Origin: Macrophomina tecta
Lineage: Eukaryota; Ascomycota; Dothideomycetes; Botryosphaeriales; Botryosphaeriaceae
DNA length: 64,000 nucleotides
Assembly (NCBI GenBank): GCA_024180945.1
Contig: JAKSGN010000037.1
Location: forward strand, 625,501-689,500
Direction: 5' to 3'
Both the position numbers and the translations under genes were made by a program. The notes under the pieces were generated by a model that did no database searches, was not told the origin of the DNA, and saw nothing but the letters and a program-made list of their open reading frames with translations. Position 1 is the first letter of the stretch. Each line of letters begins with the position of its first letter. Of this stretch, positions 23,242 through 36,200 are shown piece by piece.

Positions 23242-26200
23242 GGTGCAGTGAGGAGAAGCTTACGTCGTACAGCGTGGGCGGGAGGGCAGTTTCTTTTATA
23301 GGCGAGGAGGGGCGGCGGGCACGGGTTGCAGGGAATATCCAAGGAGAACTGCAGTCGCAGGGTCTGCTGTATCTCGCCCACGGCTGATCTGCATGGCTTG
23401 GTCTCACTCAAGCTCTGCTTGTCTCCTTTCCCCAAGCGGCGAAAAAAGAGACCAGCCATGGCGTTGGCTCTGGTATTGAGCGCGGTCAGACTCACGGCAG
23501 CTCTGGACGAAGCCAGCCCCATACCCGGGTCATGGAGTTGGCTCTGCCGCTGGCCGTGGTGTTGGCACGGCAGGGTGTAGAAGGCCATCGCCTGCGGCAA
23601 TTCGGCACGCTGAATCTCGTCGAAGACGGCGAGCCGAGAGCCCAAAGGCCAGCAAGCAGGCGCATATTGCGACGGGTAATATGACCTGGCGGTCGGCCGA
23701 GCTAATGCTCACAACCCCGCTCGACAGACCTGCATTCGGCAGAGCGATGCCTTACAAATATGTGCGTCGGCTGGGCCAGTTCAGCGCTTCGCTTCGGCTC
23801 GGCAGCTCAGCAGCGCCGGGGTTCTTGTGCGCGTCTGCCGATCATCGACTTGTGCGCTACCCAGTGGCAGATCATCAGATCATCCCCCGGCCGGCCTAGA
23901 GCGAGGGAGGTGCCAGCGTGGCGGCGCTGTAGTGGCAGTTGGCAGCACTCCGCGTGGCTGGTCCAGTCGCTCCGTGCTGGACATTACTTCTCTGGCCGCA
24001 CTCTGGGCATTTGGCAGCTCTGGATGGTGATGGGAGGTGGAGAGGCTGTGTGGACGGTCCGAAAAAAGGGATGCCGCACGGGCACTTGGCACTCCTTCTC
24101 CGCGTGCTTGTCCTTCCTCTGCGCCGCTTCCGCTCTTTTCTGGCCACACCTCTCCACTTTACTATGTCTTGTTCCTTCGCCTATGCATCCCCCCGCCATG
24201 CCTCGCCCAACCACATCTCATCTTCTTCTGTCTTGCAGCGGCCCAAAACGCCCCATGCAACTACCTGCTTCATCCTGGTTTATGCCACGAGCACGAGACC
24301 GGCACGGCCACAAATAGGGGAGGAGCATTGAAGATCAGATTCATAAGTTCGTACGAGCTTTGAGTACCCGCAGCCCGACCTTCCACCGCCCTCGGCGCAC
24401 CTGCACCGACCTTCGGCGAACGTTCAGGCGTCTGACATCTCATCAGCGCCACGACAAATCGGCAAAGTCGTGCAGCACCTCTTCAGCGGCGTGCTTTGAA
24501 GGGGGCTGGAAGAAAAGTCTTTGTTCGTGGCAGTAGCGTCGAGGCTGGGCATAAGTGCTGCGTATGTCTACACCATCGTGTCTGCACTGAAGGTTAAGAG
24601 CTCCTACGTACAACCAACCGGGCATCCAGCGGGTAATGGCAATGGCATGGATGCTGAAGACATATCCGGAACTAATATATCCAGGTCAGAAAACAGCCTA
24701 GCAGATTGAAGAGAAGCGCCGTGTTAGGCAAAAGATGAAACAGAATCAAGCCTGCAGCTACGCTCTTCCACGGTCATACCTTTGCGCTTCCCATTCGGAT
24801 TTTTGGGCTACTATTAATGCTTACTCACAAGAACGTCTGCAAATGCCCTCCTGCCCTTTCTCCGCAAACTGTCCTCCGATCCACAGCGTCCAATTCTCAT
24901 CGCGAGAAGCGGATGTTCAGCTAGCCCATCTTGACATCAAGTCATTGCGCCTTTGAGCTCGGGCATCCCGACGCTGTAGAACCAGAGTGCTCCGCCTGGA
25001 GGAAGGTCAAAGGTAGAAAAGTTGAAGCGGACGTTATCACGGAAGCGCTCAAGGCGAATTGGAACACGCGCGTTCTGACGATCGCTTCGACCCTCGACGG
25101 CCGGACAATTACTGCACGCAGAATTATCAAGTGAGTTCCACAATCCCAGCCACGGGGCTAAATGTTGGCCGGCGCATTTCGCAACCAGCCAAAACCAAGT
25201 GGCGAAGACAGACACTTACATCAGCGAACTCACTTGCCCCGACAAGGGTTTGGACATAAAATATCTTGATTAGATATCTATGTCCTATTTTTTTTTTTCT
25301 TCTTTTTTGTGTATCCCCTTTTTCCCGATCCCATAGAAAAAAACCCCCACCTTTCTGATTGATACCCACCGTCTGTCCATGAATGCTCTATTCAGGACCG
25401 AGAAACCCCAGAAAAAGATATCCTACCACCCGAATCAAAAATACCGGACCGGTGGTAGGTTTTCCAAACACCCTTTGACAAGCAAAACCATCGTAAGAAG
25501 GGGTATCGTCCAGACTCTTAACCCAATGGACTCCAGTGAATGTCGGAAACCCGTCCATAATCCATGCGCAAGCTCTCTCTCCGCGTTACTCCCTTCTGTA
25601 ATGATGTGACAAAGGAAATGGGGTGGCAGATATGCCGTGTGGGATCAAAGGGCTAAAGGGGGATATGTAGGAGAAAGAGCGAATTAGTCCCAGCAGGGGA
25701 ATATGTACCAGAGAGAACGAAGAAAAGAAGGAAAGCAGATAACGCCTATGAAACAGTAGTGGAAAGCCTCAGGTGCAGGATAAGCAGCGCCAGAGCGTGA
25801 CCCAAGACCAAGAAGAAGCAGTCAGACGCCAGCTAGACACCAGCCGTGAAATAGCCGGCCCCCGTAAGGCATGACGCGATCAAGCCCATGAGTATCCCAA
25901 GCCCACCACCCAGAAAGAGACCACCGATGCAACTCCGCCATGAAAGGGATCAGCGCCAAAACGAAAAAGAACTACGGCCAGATAGTAAGGAAAAGTCGGC
26001 CAATGAGCGCTCTAGTACAATTACAAAAAGTATCTTGAATCCTTAGGCAGTAGATATTCCGGACACCGTACTTGTGCGTCCGTGAAAAAGAACCAAAAGG
26101 CACTTGCATGACTCTAGATCGTTTCATGCAGAAATCGTTGTCGACGCTGGAAAATTGTAATCGGAAACGCTTGAGGCGTTGAAGCGGCCGTCCGGATAAG

Positions 26201-26282
26201 CGTAGTCGGTAAGAAAAAAGAACATTGATTTCCGGGCGACTGCTGCAACTCCCAGTACCTGGAGCACCAAACGCCGGCTGAA
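23242..26282. other. Three-kilobase region without a recognisable gene
   Basis: Frames are short, overlap on both strands and have no recognised domains. Simple tracts include a T-run near 25289-25308. On the minus strand at about 25949-25833 there is a short hydrophobic Gly-rich frame (SCIGGLFLGGGLGILMGLIA and on, then TAG) that could be a membrane-spanning C-terminal exon, but no upstream exons could be joined to it. About 25600-26282 probably includes the 3' UTR of the next minus-strand gene. Confidence 0.5.
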
Positions 26283-27842
26283 TTACGTATCAACAAGCTG
26301 AAGCTTGAGAATGCGCTTCAAATCATTCTCCATGAGCTTCGTGTCAGCAGAAGCAGGTGATCCTTCGCGAGGGGTAGCGGCAGTGGCTGTGTGGGTGAAT
26401 GGCGACCGCAAGCCTGGATGGTTGGCGTACGGCACGGCGAGGGGATCCTGGATGCCCGATTGCTGGATATGAGCATTCAAAAAATCGCGCGAAAAAGCAG
26501 AAGGGTCTGGCTTGCCCGCCATTAGGCGGGACGGCGTGGTGGGATTATGCTCAGAATAAGTGACCGGAAGCTCCGCGCGGTTGTGGGTGGACGGAGAAGA
26601 GTCTAGCTCCTGGCGAAGAGAGGAGGAACGCTTGGCAGAATCACCCTTGGCTGCCTGGAAAAGAGGAGAAAGGTTGCGATTACCGTAGTAGTATGGATTA
26701 GCCTCCAAGTTGATCTGACCAGCAGGAGTATGAGGGCCACCAAAAACCTGCTTTTGTCCAGGGCTGGGGCGATAGAAAGGAGATGGAGTGTGAAATTCCT
26801 GGCCGTTTTGAGTAGGAGTACCGGTAAGTCCGTTGGCCATAGGAGACTGCACATTAGACTTCTTGGAAGAAGAAAACAAATCTTTCAACGCCTGTGGATA
26901 GGAATCGGATTCCTGGGCGGTCCTCGGAATGTCCGAGGGAGCGGTCGCTGCCCTACCAGCGGACATACGGTGGGCTGGGCTAGGTGAAGGAGGCTTCGGC
27001 GTAGATGTATAACCGTTGTCCATCTCCATGGTGAATATACCGCGGCCTTGGTTACTATTGGACACATGCCTGGTGTGGTTACGAGCATTGACGGGGGCCG
27101 GACTCTTGCCAGGAGGCGTAGCAGCACCCAAAAGGCTGGCCTTCCTCGCCTTCTCCTCACGATCAGCTCTGAAGAAGAGATCTAAGGGAGATTCCTCGTT
27201 GCGCGGAGGGGCCTTGGCACTGGGCGTCGCTCCCACGAACGGAGGAGAATCGCTCTTCTCGCTAGTGCCGCTACTATCGGACTCTTGATCCAGACGAGTT
27301 TGCATCGTAGCGGGAGCATTGTTCGCAGGAACGGACTTCGAGAAGAACTTGGGCATGGGCAGTGCAGAAGCCGCAGGGGAAGCGTGGAAAGCAGGACCAG
27401 CATAAGCGTTGTCCTTGGCGGGAGTGGCAGCGGCCAGGACATTGCTGTGCTTCGGTGGGGAGCCGCCTTGAGCGGGGGTAGACTGACGGTCACGACGACC
27501 ACGGCGGTTTCTGTTGTTGCCATTGTTGTTCATTGCAGGAGCCGGACTGTCGGAGACGGAGCCATCGTACCGATTCGACTTCTTGCGGTTGCTCTGCTCG
27601 TTATGGCCGGCGCTCATGTAGCCTTGCAGCAAAGCTGGGTCGGAGGCACTCGCGACGGGATGGGACAGGTGTTGGTTCTGCTCAAAGTTGTTGCGATTCC
27701 TGCCTTGGCGACGCTGGTTTGACCTGGCGGGGGTTGCGTATGAGTCGGCGGGGTTAGAAACAGCCCGGGCGGGTGTTTCGCTCTTGCAGTGGCGGTGTTG
27801 CGTCTTGGGGCCCTTCGAGGGCGTCGTCATGACTTGGGACAT
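26283..27842 (-). CDS. Low-complexity protein with PNRC/Edc-like short motifs
   Basis: Single-exon frame of 519 aa if started at the ATG at 27842 (MSQVMTTPSKGPKTQH); a second ATG at 27830 is possible. It is Ser/Pro/Asn/Thr-rich and probably disordered, with an Arg/Asn-rich N-terminal part (NRRGRRDRQ). Short conserved-looking blocks are FHASPAASALPMPKFFSK, matching the S-P-x-x-x-x-LP-x-P pattern of PNRC/Edc-type decapping-linked motifs, SPLDLFFRADREEKARKASL, and a C-terminal helix MENDLKRILKLQLVDT. I recognise the first two as conserved in filamentous ascomycete proteins but recall no assigned function. A role in mRNA turnover is an inference from the motif. It is divergent from the RING-box gene. 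Confidence 0.75.
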   Translation of the reverse strand: MSQVMTTPSKGPKTQHRHCKSETPARAVSNPADSYATPARSNQRRQGRNRNNFEQNQHLSHPVASASDPALLQGYMSAGHNEQSNRKKSNRYDGSVSDSPAPAMNNNGNNRNRRGRRDRQSTPAQGGSPPKHSNVLAAATPAKDNAYAGPAFHASPAASALPMPKFFSKSVPANNAPATMQTRLDQESDSSGTSEKSDSPPFVGATPSAKAPPRNEESPLDLFFRADREEKARKASLLGAATPPGKSPAPVNARNHTRHVSNSNQGRGIFTMEMDNGYTSTPKPPSPSPAHRMSAGRAATAPSDIPRTAQESDSYPQALKDLFSSSKKSNVQSPMANGLTGTPTQNGQEFHTPSPFYRPSPGQKQVFGGPHTPAGQINLEANPYYYGNRNLSPLFQAAKGDSAKRSSSLRQELDSSPSTHNRAELPVTYSEHNPTTPSRLMAGKPDPSAFSRDFLNAHIQQSGIQDPLAVPYANHPGLRSPFTHTATAATPREGSPASADTKLMENDLKRILKLQLVDT

Positions 27843-28538
27843 GTCGCGGAGGCGTGGTGCGAGGACGAAGAACAAGAGGCTGTCGCAAGCGCGGGCTCTA
27901 TAGATGGAGGCAGATGGTCGGGTGACGTAGGGTGCGTGTTGGAAGTCGGAGGTGCGTTGTTATGTGCGCGTTTGCAGGAGTGGCGGGGGTCGAGAGGTCG
28001 AGTTGGTCGTGGTGGTGATGGCTGGAGCGCAAGTGGTGTACATGTATAAAAATGGTGATGCGGTGAGAGTAATGCTGGCTTGAAGCGTCATGACCAGAGA
28101 GAAGGTGGGTTGGTGAGTGGTGCGGTCGCGGGATGGGCACCGACGGGCGCCGCTTCTTGACGCGAGTATTGCGGGCTGAAAGCGGAATAGCGCCGGGCGG
28201 GCTGGGGCCAAGGAATGCGGCGGCAAGCTGGAGCCGGCCGGTGCGGCGACGGAGCTCGCCCGCGTCACTGCTGCCCTGTGTTGAAGCTCACTCACTCGCG
28301 GTGCTGCCTGGGCTGTCCTCCACCGCTGCTCTAAGCAATCAACGCGCACCCAGCCAGCTGCTACACAACCTTGCTCGGCGTGCGTGAGCCAGCGTCCTTC
28401 TCGCCTGACGTTTGCCCCCGCTCAACGGCTGCGACCCCCCCGCCGCCCGCCTCTGTCAAACGCCTCGACCTCCATACACCCCGCCAACACCTTGACCCTC
28501 TCTTTTCTGTCGCCACGCCACCACCTTCCTCATCCACC
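27843..28538. promoter_or_regulatory. Divergent promoter region between PNRC-like gene and rbx1
   Basis: About 0.7 kb separating two divergently transcribed genes. Frames on both strands are His/Ser/Thr/Arg-rich low-complexity and unsupported. Pyrimidine-rich DNA precedes the RING-box start (about 28430-28538). No specific site identified. Confidence 0.5.
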
Positions 28539-29067
<529 letters not shown>

Positions 29068-29347
29068 AAGTGTTCAAACACACTCGGATATTCATGCACT
29101 CAAGCGATCGCCGGGTCCCGTGCACTGGGCAAAGAAAGGAAAAAGATTCATGGCTGCGACAAGGATGGGACGGTGGCGGTGCACACAAAGGCGTTTCAGG
29201 CTTGCGCACTGCGCACTGGGTCTATGCTAGAGCATAAGGGTGCTTCGGGTACTGTAGACCGAATATTCAACGGGATGTTCATTTATCGCGCCGCAGAACG
29301 CCTCCATAATCATGACCTGAGCTGCCACATGCGTGCAAATCCCTGCA

Positions 29348-29747
29348 CTATGTCACCTCGACCTCCACTCCGTGCAATCCGGTGGACTGGGCTGGGAGCC
29401 AGTCGACGGGGTTTTTGTTGAAAAAGGGCCAAGGCGGAACAACGGCGACGAAGGTGAGAGCGGCACCGGCGAGGAGGATCCAGAGGGCAAGGGCGATGTC
29501 CTGGGTGGAGTATCCGACGACAAAAGCGACAATCTGGGTGGAGTCAGGAACGGAAGCAGGCAGAATTGCGGTAAGGATAGGGCTTACGCCGGCGGTGGTG
29601 AGCAGCGCGGTGGTCAAGAGCTCGGCAAGGCGCTGGCCATCGAAGTCCTGCAGGGCCGGTTAGAGAGCGTAGAGAAGAGAGAAGCGAGACGCGTACAATC
29701 TGGCCCTCGAAGATGTCGCGCGCCTTTTCCAACAGGGCGTCAGCCAT
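29348..29747 (-). CDS. spc1: Signal peptidase complex subunit 1 (Spc1/SPCS1)
   Basis: Small ER membrane subunit of the signal peptidase complex. Three exons: MADALLEKARDIFEGQI (29747-29697), intron 29648-29696, DFDGQRLAELLTTALLTTAG (29647-29588), intron 29534-29587 (GTAAGC...CCCAG, 54 nt, so it stays open if unspliced), then IVAFVVGYSTQDIALALWIL to the stop at 29348. The spliced product is 98 aa, normal for Spc1, with two membrane helices and the conserved VVPPWPFFNKNPVDWLP after the second. Reading through the second intron would insert 18 residues between the helices, so the spliced model is preferred. Confidence 0.94.
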
Positions 29748-31170
29748 GGCGGGCAGCAGTGGTTACAGCGAAGGTGGTCAGAGGCGATGATCAAGCTACG
29801 TCTCTGCTAGCATGGCCGCGAGGGCTGTGGCCCGTGCGCGGGATATCGGCAGGATCGATTGGGCTGCCACATGCGAAGCTCCAGGAAGGATGCCCATGCG
29901 AGCGGGCAGAGCGAGTCATCCAGGGCAAGCGTATTGCGCTCCATCAAGTGGGCTCTCCGCGCTGATGCTTCTGGTACCTGCATTCTCTTTCATGACGACC
30001 CAATGCCGCTTCTGGTTTCGCGAGGAGGTCGTCATCTGGCGCTAGGCGTGGGCTGTCATACAACACCCCTGTCCGGCGGCGGCCGGGCGCTGAGCCGCCT
30101 TCGGCCACGACTATGCGAAACTTCGACGGCGCTCTGCAGAGTTCGCGCGCGGAAAGAAAATGACTCACATGCAACGGCGGCAGGCAGGCGGGCGGCCAAC
30201 GAGAGCGTGCCGATTTTCGCGCCCGGATGTTTTCCGATGGGGTTGTTGGGGTCGAACGGCCGAGCCCGCTGGGTCTTGGGCTAAGACAAGCTCTGCGCAA
30301 AGTCGGCTGAGGCTCCCGCGGAACGAGCCAAGCACAAATCTTTCAGCCGTCCATCAGGCCCGCCCGCCGCTCTCTCCTCCTTCCCACCGCAACACCCTCC
30401 GTCCACAAGGACTTTTTCGCTCCGCCCAACCTCTTGCCTCCGCCGCACCACCTGCGCGACCCTATAAAGCCGCTTGTCCTCGCATCGATATCCAAGTCTG
30501 CTCCGTCCCCTGTGGACTGGCGTCTACGTCACGCACGGTCTCAACCTCTTCCGTAGCCGTGGCGACCGGTCGCTTTCGCTGACCACCACTTCCTCGCCCT
30601 AATCGCGCGTCCGACGAGCTCCGCGCTCCTCGCACTTTCGCTCGCCACCGCGACCCTCCAGGCGCCTCGGCGTCCTATTCCATAAACACCACCAAGTTGG
30701 CGGGCACTCAGGTCTTCAGCTTCTCTTTCATTTACCCCCTTCTCGGCCCACGCATTTGGGTCTGTGGAGGCGACAGGAAGCCGTATGTATCATGGTGGGC
30801 CCGCCGCACCAGGAATGACGTTACTGACCGAGCCTAACAGTCCATAACTGGCCTTCGGTTCCCTCCAATACTCGCACTCGCGCTGACTACAATCATCCGT
30901 AATCCGTACGCTCTCGGTAGCGTTGGCGGGAGGTAATTGCTTACCTCGTACGACCATTGCACGGCTTAGTGTAGGGAAGAACCCTACGCGAAGCCAACCA
31001 GTCAAGTTGATCTCCCTCACGCGGTGAGCGCTCACAAGCGGCTCGCCAAATACAAGCCGCACTTGGCCGCTGCGTTCTCCTGTTCGTCGCGCGTAGTTTA
31101 GAGGAAATATTGCTCCAGCGACACGGTCGTGCCAGTCGCATCAAGCGTCAAATATCGGCAAGCCAGCAAA
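29748..31170. promoter_or_regulatory. Upstream region of the CorA Mg2+ channel gene and spc1
   Basis: 1.4 kb between divergent genes. Frames on either strand (for example 29859-30284 plus) lack domains. The stretch 30330-30740 is pyrimidine-rich with CCTATAAAG near 30460, resembling a promoter/5' leader for the downstream gene; an untranslated first exon and 5' intron around 30780-30840 are possible but unproven. An in-frame GTG at 31129 precedes the true ATG. Confidence 0.45.
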
Positions 31171-33228
31171 ATGACGGACACTCCAAGATCCGAGCACTAT
31201 CCGACCCGGTTCAGCACTCCGGTGTCTGAACTGGACGACCACCGCCACCAGCCAGAGTCAATGCCTCGCATCGACAACACTAGCCCTTCCCACTCCCGCC
31301 GCGGTACCGTTACGAGCATCGCATCGCCCAGGCCTGCGAGGCCCGATCTTCTTTCCGTGAACGACGCATTGGAGCGCCAGGGTATGATTGCGAGGGATTT
31401 CGAGAGCGCGATTGTGGATGAGGATAGGAGCCCCAGCGACCATGGAGACAACCCCACTTTGTTTGGTCGCCGCGGTTCCATTAGCCCCATGGCCAGGAGA
31501 GACACTTTCCGTCGCCCTAGAGATGTGCAGTTGGCCAAGTCGACGAGGTCTCGTGCCTCCTCCAAGTCTACTGGCTCCGTGTCGCCGCCCAACTCGGTCG
31601 ATGCTTTTGCTGATCCACGCCGCCGAGACCGCGCCGGCACCATCACCAGTCAGCGCCCAGGGTCCGAAATCGAATTGCGTCTCCAGCGCACGGTCTCTCA
31701 GGGAACCCACAGGCGCCGCCCGACTTTCAGCGAAGAAAGTCGCCATGGCACCGTCAAGGATGAGACAATGTCACGCCGCAGTTCTGTCGAGGAGGATGTG
31801 TGCTTTCCAGTGGAGGAGACGAGCAAAACGTACAAGATTGACTTTGAAGAGCTGGAGGAGTTCATTGCTTCAAACCAGACCAGAACTCCGGTCATTCCGC
31901 TGTCCCGTAAGCAGAGCAAGGCGAGCATGAACACCCAGCGTTCCAAGCCGAAAATCTTCCACGACCTGCGCCGAAAGTCATCCATGCAATCCCTTCCCAA
32001 GGTTGTTGGCGACAGCATTGAGCACTTTGATCGCCCTGCCGATAGCGGAACTGACCTGGACGAAGAGAAGGCAGATGTGCACATTGAGAACCCGGGCCAC
32101 CTTACCGCCCAGCACGAGGGTCACGTCAACAGATGGGCGTTCTTCTCTTCCGAGATGGATGACACCATCCACGCAACCGACCTTGGTGGACTTCTCATTC
32201 CGGGAGAATCTTTCCGCGACCTTTTCGAGCTTCCAGAGGATACTGGCATGTGGTGGCTTGACATGCTTAACCCGACTGAGGAGGAAGTCTTCGCCATCTG
32301 CAAAGCTTTCAACGTGCACCCTCTCACGCGCGAGGATATTCTCACCCAGGAGGCGCGCGAGAAAGTCGAGCTTTTCCGCTCGTACTACTTCGTCTGTTTC
32401 CGGTCTTTTTACCAAATGGATAAAGAAAGCGAGGACTTCATGGAACCTGTCAACGTCTACGCCGTCGTTTTCCGTGAAGGCCTCCTGACTTTCACATTCG
32501 CGCCCAATCCCCATGCGTCGAACGTGAGGAAGAGAATCAGTCGCCTCAAAGACTACATCTCTCTTAGCGCCGATTGGGTTTGCTACGCCCTTATGTAAGT
32601 TAAAAAAAAAGAGGCCAACATGTCTTCCCCGCTAACCACAGCTTCCAGTGACGACATTGTCGACTCTTTTGGCCCTGTAATCCGCGATATTGAGCACGAA
32701 ACCGATGCCATCGAAGATCAAGTGTTCACTGCACGCGCTGAGGACTCTCGTATTATTCTCCGTGCCATTGGAGAATGCCGCAAGAAGGTCATGTCCATGA
32801 TGCGCCTCCTTGGCGGCAAGGCGGATGTCATCAAGGGTTTTGCCAAACGTTGCAATGAGCAATACAGTGTTGCTCCTCGTGGTGATGTTGGTCTTTATCT
32901 CAGCGATATTCAGGATCACGTCGTTACCATGATGAGTAACCTGTCGCATTTCGAGAAAATGCTGTCCCGCAGCCACTCCAACTACTTGGCGCAGATCTCG
33001 GTCGATAGCCTCAGTCAAGGAAACGCTGTCAACGAGATGCTAGGCAAGATCACAGTCATTGCGACAATCCTCGTTCCACTCAATCTGATCTGTGGTTTGT
33101 TTGGTATGAACGTGCCAGTTCCTGGTGTGAACAGCAGCAGCCTTGGATGGTTCTTTGGAATTCTGGGAGTCATGTGCGCGTTTGTGGTAACCTGCCTTCT
33201 GGTGGCTCGTAAAATGCGGTATGTTTGA
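31171..33228 (+). CDS. CorA/Alr1-type magnesium transporter
   Basis: Plasma-membrane or vacuolar Mg2+ channel of the Alr1/Mnr2 branch. The ATG at 31171 (MTDTPRSEHYPTRFSTPVSE) begins a long Ser/Arg-rich cytosolic N-terminus. The CorA core follows: WAFFSSEMDDTIHATDLGGL, WWLDMLNPTEEEVFAICKAF, HPLTREDILTQEAREKVELF, then a 54-nt intron (32595-32648, phase 2, AT/T giving Ile) and DDIVDSFGPVIRDIEHETDA. The membrane end has LGKITVIATILVPLNLICGL with the signature GMN (FGMNVPVPG), then a second helix WFFGILGVMCAFVVTCLLVA and a short tail RKMRYV. Product 667 aa. Many Ser/Arg sites in the N-terminus suggest phosphoregulation, which is an inference. Confidence 0.94.
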
Positions 33229-36200
33229 CTATGCCTGCGCTACCCTTTTTGGTGCTCCGGGAGTGCCCTTTACCTTTTGGCCTTTTATTTGTTCGTTTTT
33301 GTCTTGCTGCTTCGTCAATTCGTTGTTGGATTTGCTTCGAATTTTCGGATTTGCAGTAAAGTCTTCTTTCCTTTTGCGCTTGTATTCCTCTGTATCTCAA
33401 TAACCTGGTTCTTTCCGATTGTTCGTATAGTATTTGGCGTCAATGGCAGAAAAACTATCATTTGGAAGATACCTTGCAAAAGACGGCGGGCGGTGGGTAT
33501 GGACGTCGGCAGGTGGCGTCTTGTGGGCGATAGTACGCGATTGTTAATGCTCTGTACAAACAAAGCAGTGCTTGTACAGCATATTATCCCATCAAAACTT
33601 GCATATTCTCACATATCACCTTTGATTTAATGACCATGGATTTCTCCGGTTTGGGGTCGCTGAGGTGAGGGAAACTGATTGCCGCCGCTTCTCGAGTCAG
33701 TGATTCTCTTCCCCTCGTACCTTTTGTGAGGTGGACTCGTTATGACGGGCCATCATGGGTAATCTTTCCCGATACTGCCAGGCGTCTGGTCGCTTGCCTG
33801 AACCACGCTTTGATATATTTTGTTATTGCAAGCCGACGGCTCTGCTCAGGCCCGCCTCCCAGTCGTAGAACCGCTTGTCTGCAAGCAGTGCAACCAAGCC
33901 GGCGGAATCTTGAAGAAAATACGGGGACTGGACCGCTCTATCGACGCCTGCTTATTGACAGTGTTCATGACTTGGATATCCCCGCTGGCGCAGGGTCTGC
34001 GGGCCACTTACCTTTTATATTTGTCTTCTCATGCGTGCTACGTACTCTGGGTGGCCCCACCCGCCCTCCCTTATTCATTTCGGACTGGTGGATGTCTTTA
34101 TCGGCACCGGATGCACAACTTTTCCTTGTGCGGGCATGGGGCACATGTGTCTCCAACACATTGATGACGAAGAAGATAAGAATTCCCAGACTCGAGAGAA
34201 ACAACCGCATGCGCTTGAGCAAACCAGTGTAGCGAACGGATGCAGCTGTGGAACTTGAAGTTTCTGAAAACTTATATCTTGTTATTTTTGTTCTTGTTAC
34301 GCAACGCGATGAGATGGGCTGAGAATATTCATCAACCAGTGAGACTCATTTGCCGTTCCAGCCGCACAGGTCGTACAGTACGACGTGGAGGCGAACAGCC
34401 CTGCGAAATTCCTTTCTAGCGGGCCTGTCGCATCCGGAAGTAAACATTCTCAAGGCCATTGTTGCGGAGGTGCACGTTCGCTCATCTTGGGAGTGCTGCC
34501 GCCGCCCACTGAGACATTTTACAACATGGGCCGGCTGCAGCCGTCACGAACCTTCCCTTGATATTTCTCCTTTGCCCAAAATACTACGCATTTGGCACTT
34601 CTGCTTGGTGTCTGCTTCACTGATACATCATGGATTACACCCGAGATGTCACTTCCACCACGGGCATGGCGGCCGCGCATCCCCCAGTTTTTCCAGTTCC
34701 TCTGGAAAAAAATAAGTTCGCATTTACGACTTAATTCTTCCATCAGACCTTCGAGCAATCCTCACTGATGTACTCAGCATGGCAGACCCCAAAATCGAGT
34801 GTGTTGTGGAGATGCTTTGAGTACGTCTTCGAGCTTGCCATTACGTGGGGGTTGTCAACTGCTTCCTTGGCTCGTACTCAACTCGCCACCGCGCACTGAG
34901 TCTTAGACCTTGTATATGCTCTACACAACTTAATTCAGTCCTTTCTAATAATTGACACTTCAAATTCATGGCCTCACGGGATGCTTCCCGGACCTTCGAA
35001 CAAAAGTGGGTTCAGTCACGGCAGTAAATAGCATGCTTCTGAGATGCGTAGGGGACGGTAGTAACACTTGTCCAACTTTTCAAATGCTTATCACCATTAC
35101 CAAACGCATAGCGTAGTAGTACAAGCCGAAAATGCTGCTATGCAACTAGAGGATGCTATAAATGTGAACCACTCTTACTACGCCCTGAATCTGACCAAAT
35201 ACGTGAACCCAATTCCGACGAGACATTCTGCCACAGTTTAACTATGCCAGACACTTATGCATCCAGGCCATGCCAGCAGTTCGCTTAGTATGATTTTGAA
35301 GGTAGTGCTGGGTTTTAAGTAGCATGTTTGTTATGTGTTTGTACAGGGATACTGGCGTGGCTTCAGGCCGTAAAATTTCACACTATGAAGTTCAGGCATT
35401 CGCCATAGCGGCAATCAAAGACCATCCCGAGAATACATCAGCGCATTGGTTACAAAAATGAAGAAAATGCCTGACTAGGTGACATTCAAGGCGTTTGGGT
35501 GAGTCTATTGTTGATGAGCTTGAGAAGGAGCTGCTTAATGGTAGGCTTGTTAATGTAGCAGGACCCTCGGCGCCATATTGGCGCTCAAGAAACTTCTCAC
35601 CTCCCGGCGAGAGAAATAAAATCTCCTAACTGTGAATGAAAGTGTATTTTCGACGTTTATCCCTCCCTCCTGAAGCTTTCGTCGGCCGGCACGGAACTGT
35701 TCACACCACTGTCTTCCCTCAGAGGGCCTATCACTTCGCTCATGAGGATCAGATCAGGAGGAATGCGCAGTCGGTGGGCAAAGAGTATACACGAGCCTTA
35801 AATCTTAGTATTGAAGCAAACTTTCGGTGCTTCCCCGAAGCAATGAGAAAATCGTCAAACTTGACCGTCCTTACTCTCGCGGGCGGGCCCGCGAAGAACT
35901 TAATTCTATGGCGACTGCTTCGCCTATACAGTACTATCCGAATCATAGCTGTAATCTGGAAAGGCACAGTATGCTTGGGACAAACAAAATCAACCGAATT
36001 ACTCGTCTTCTCCGTTTCCGCAGCAACCGCCTTAGGAATCAATTAGGTGACGAGTACTTAGCCAACAATTGGGTCAGTGTGGCAGCTGTGAGAGTATACA
36101 CACGCTCTCCTAACAGGAAATTATGGGAAGAAAAGTCATTCGTATTACCAATCCGAGGCCAGTTTCCTCAAACCTCCATTACGCTTACTCAGTTGCAGAG

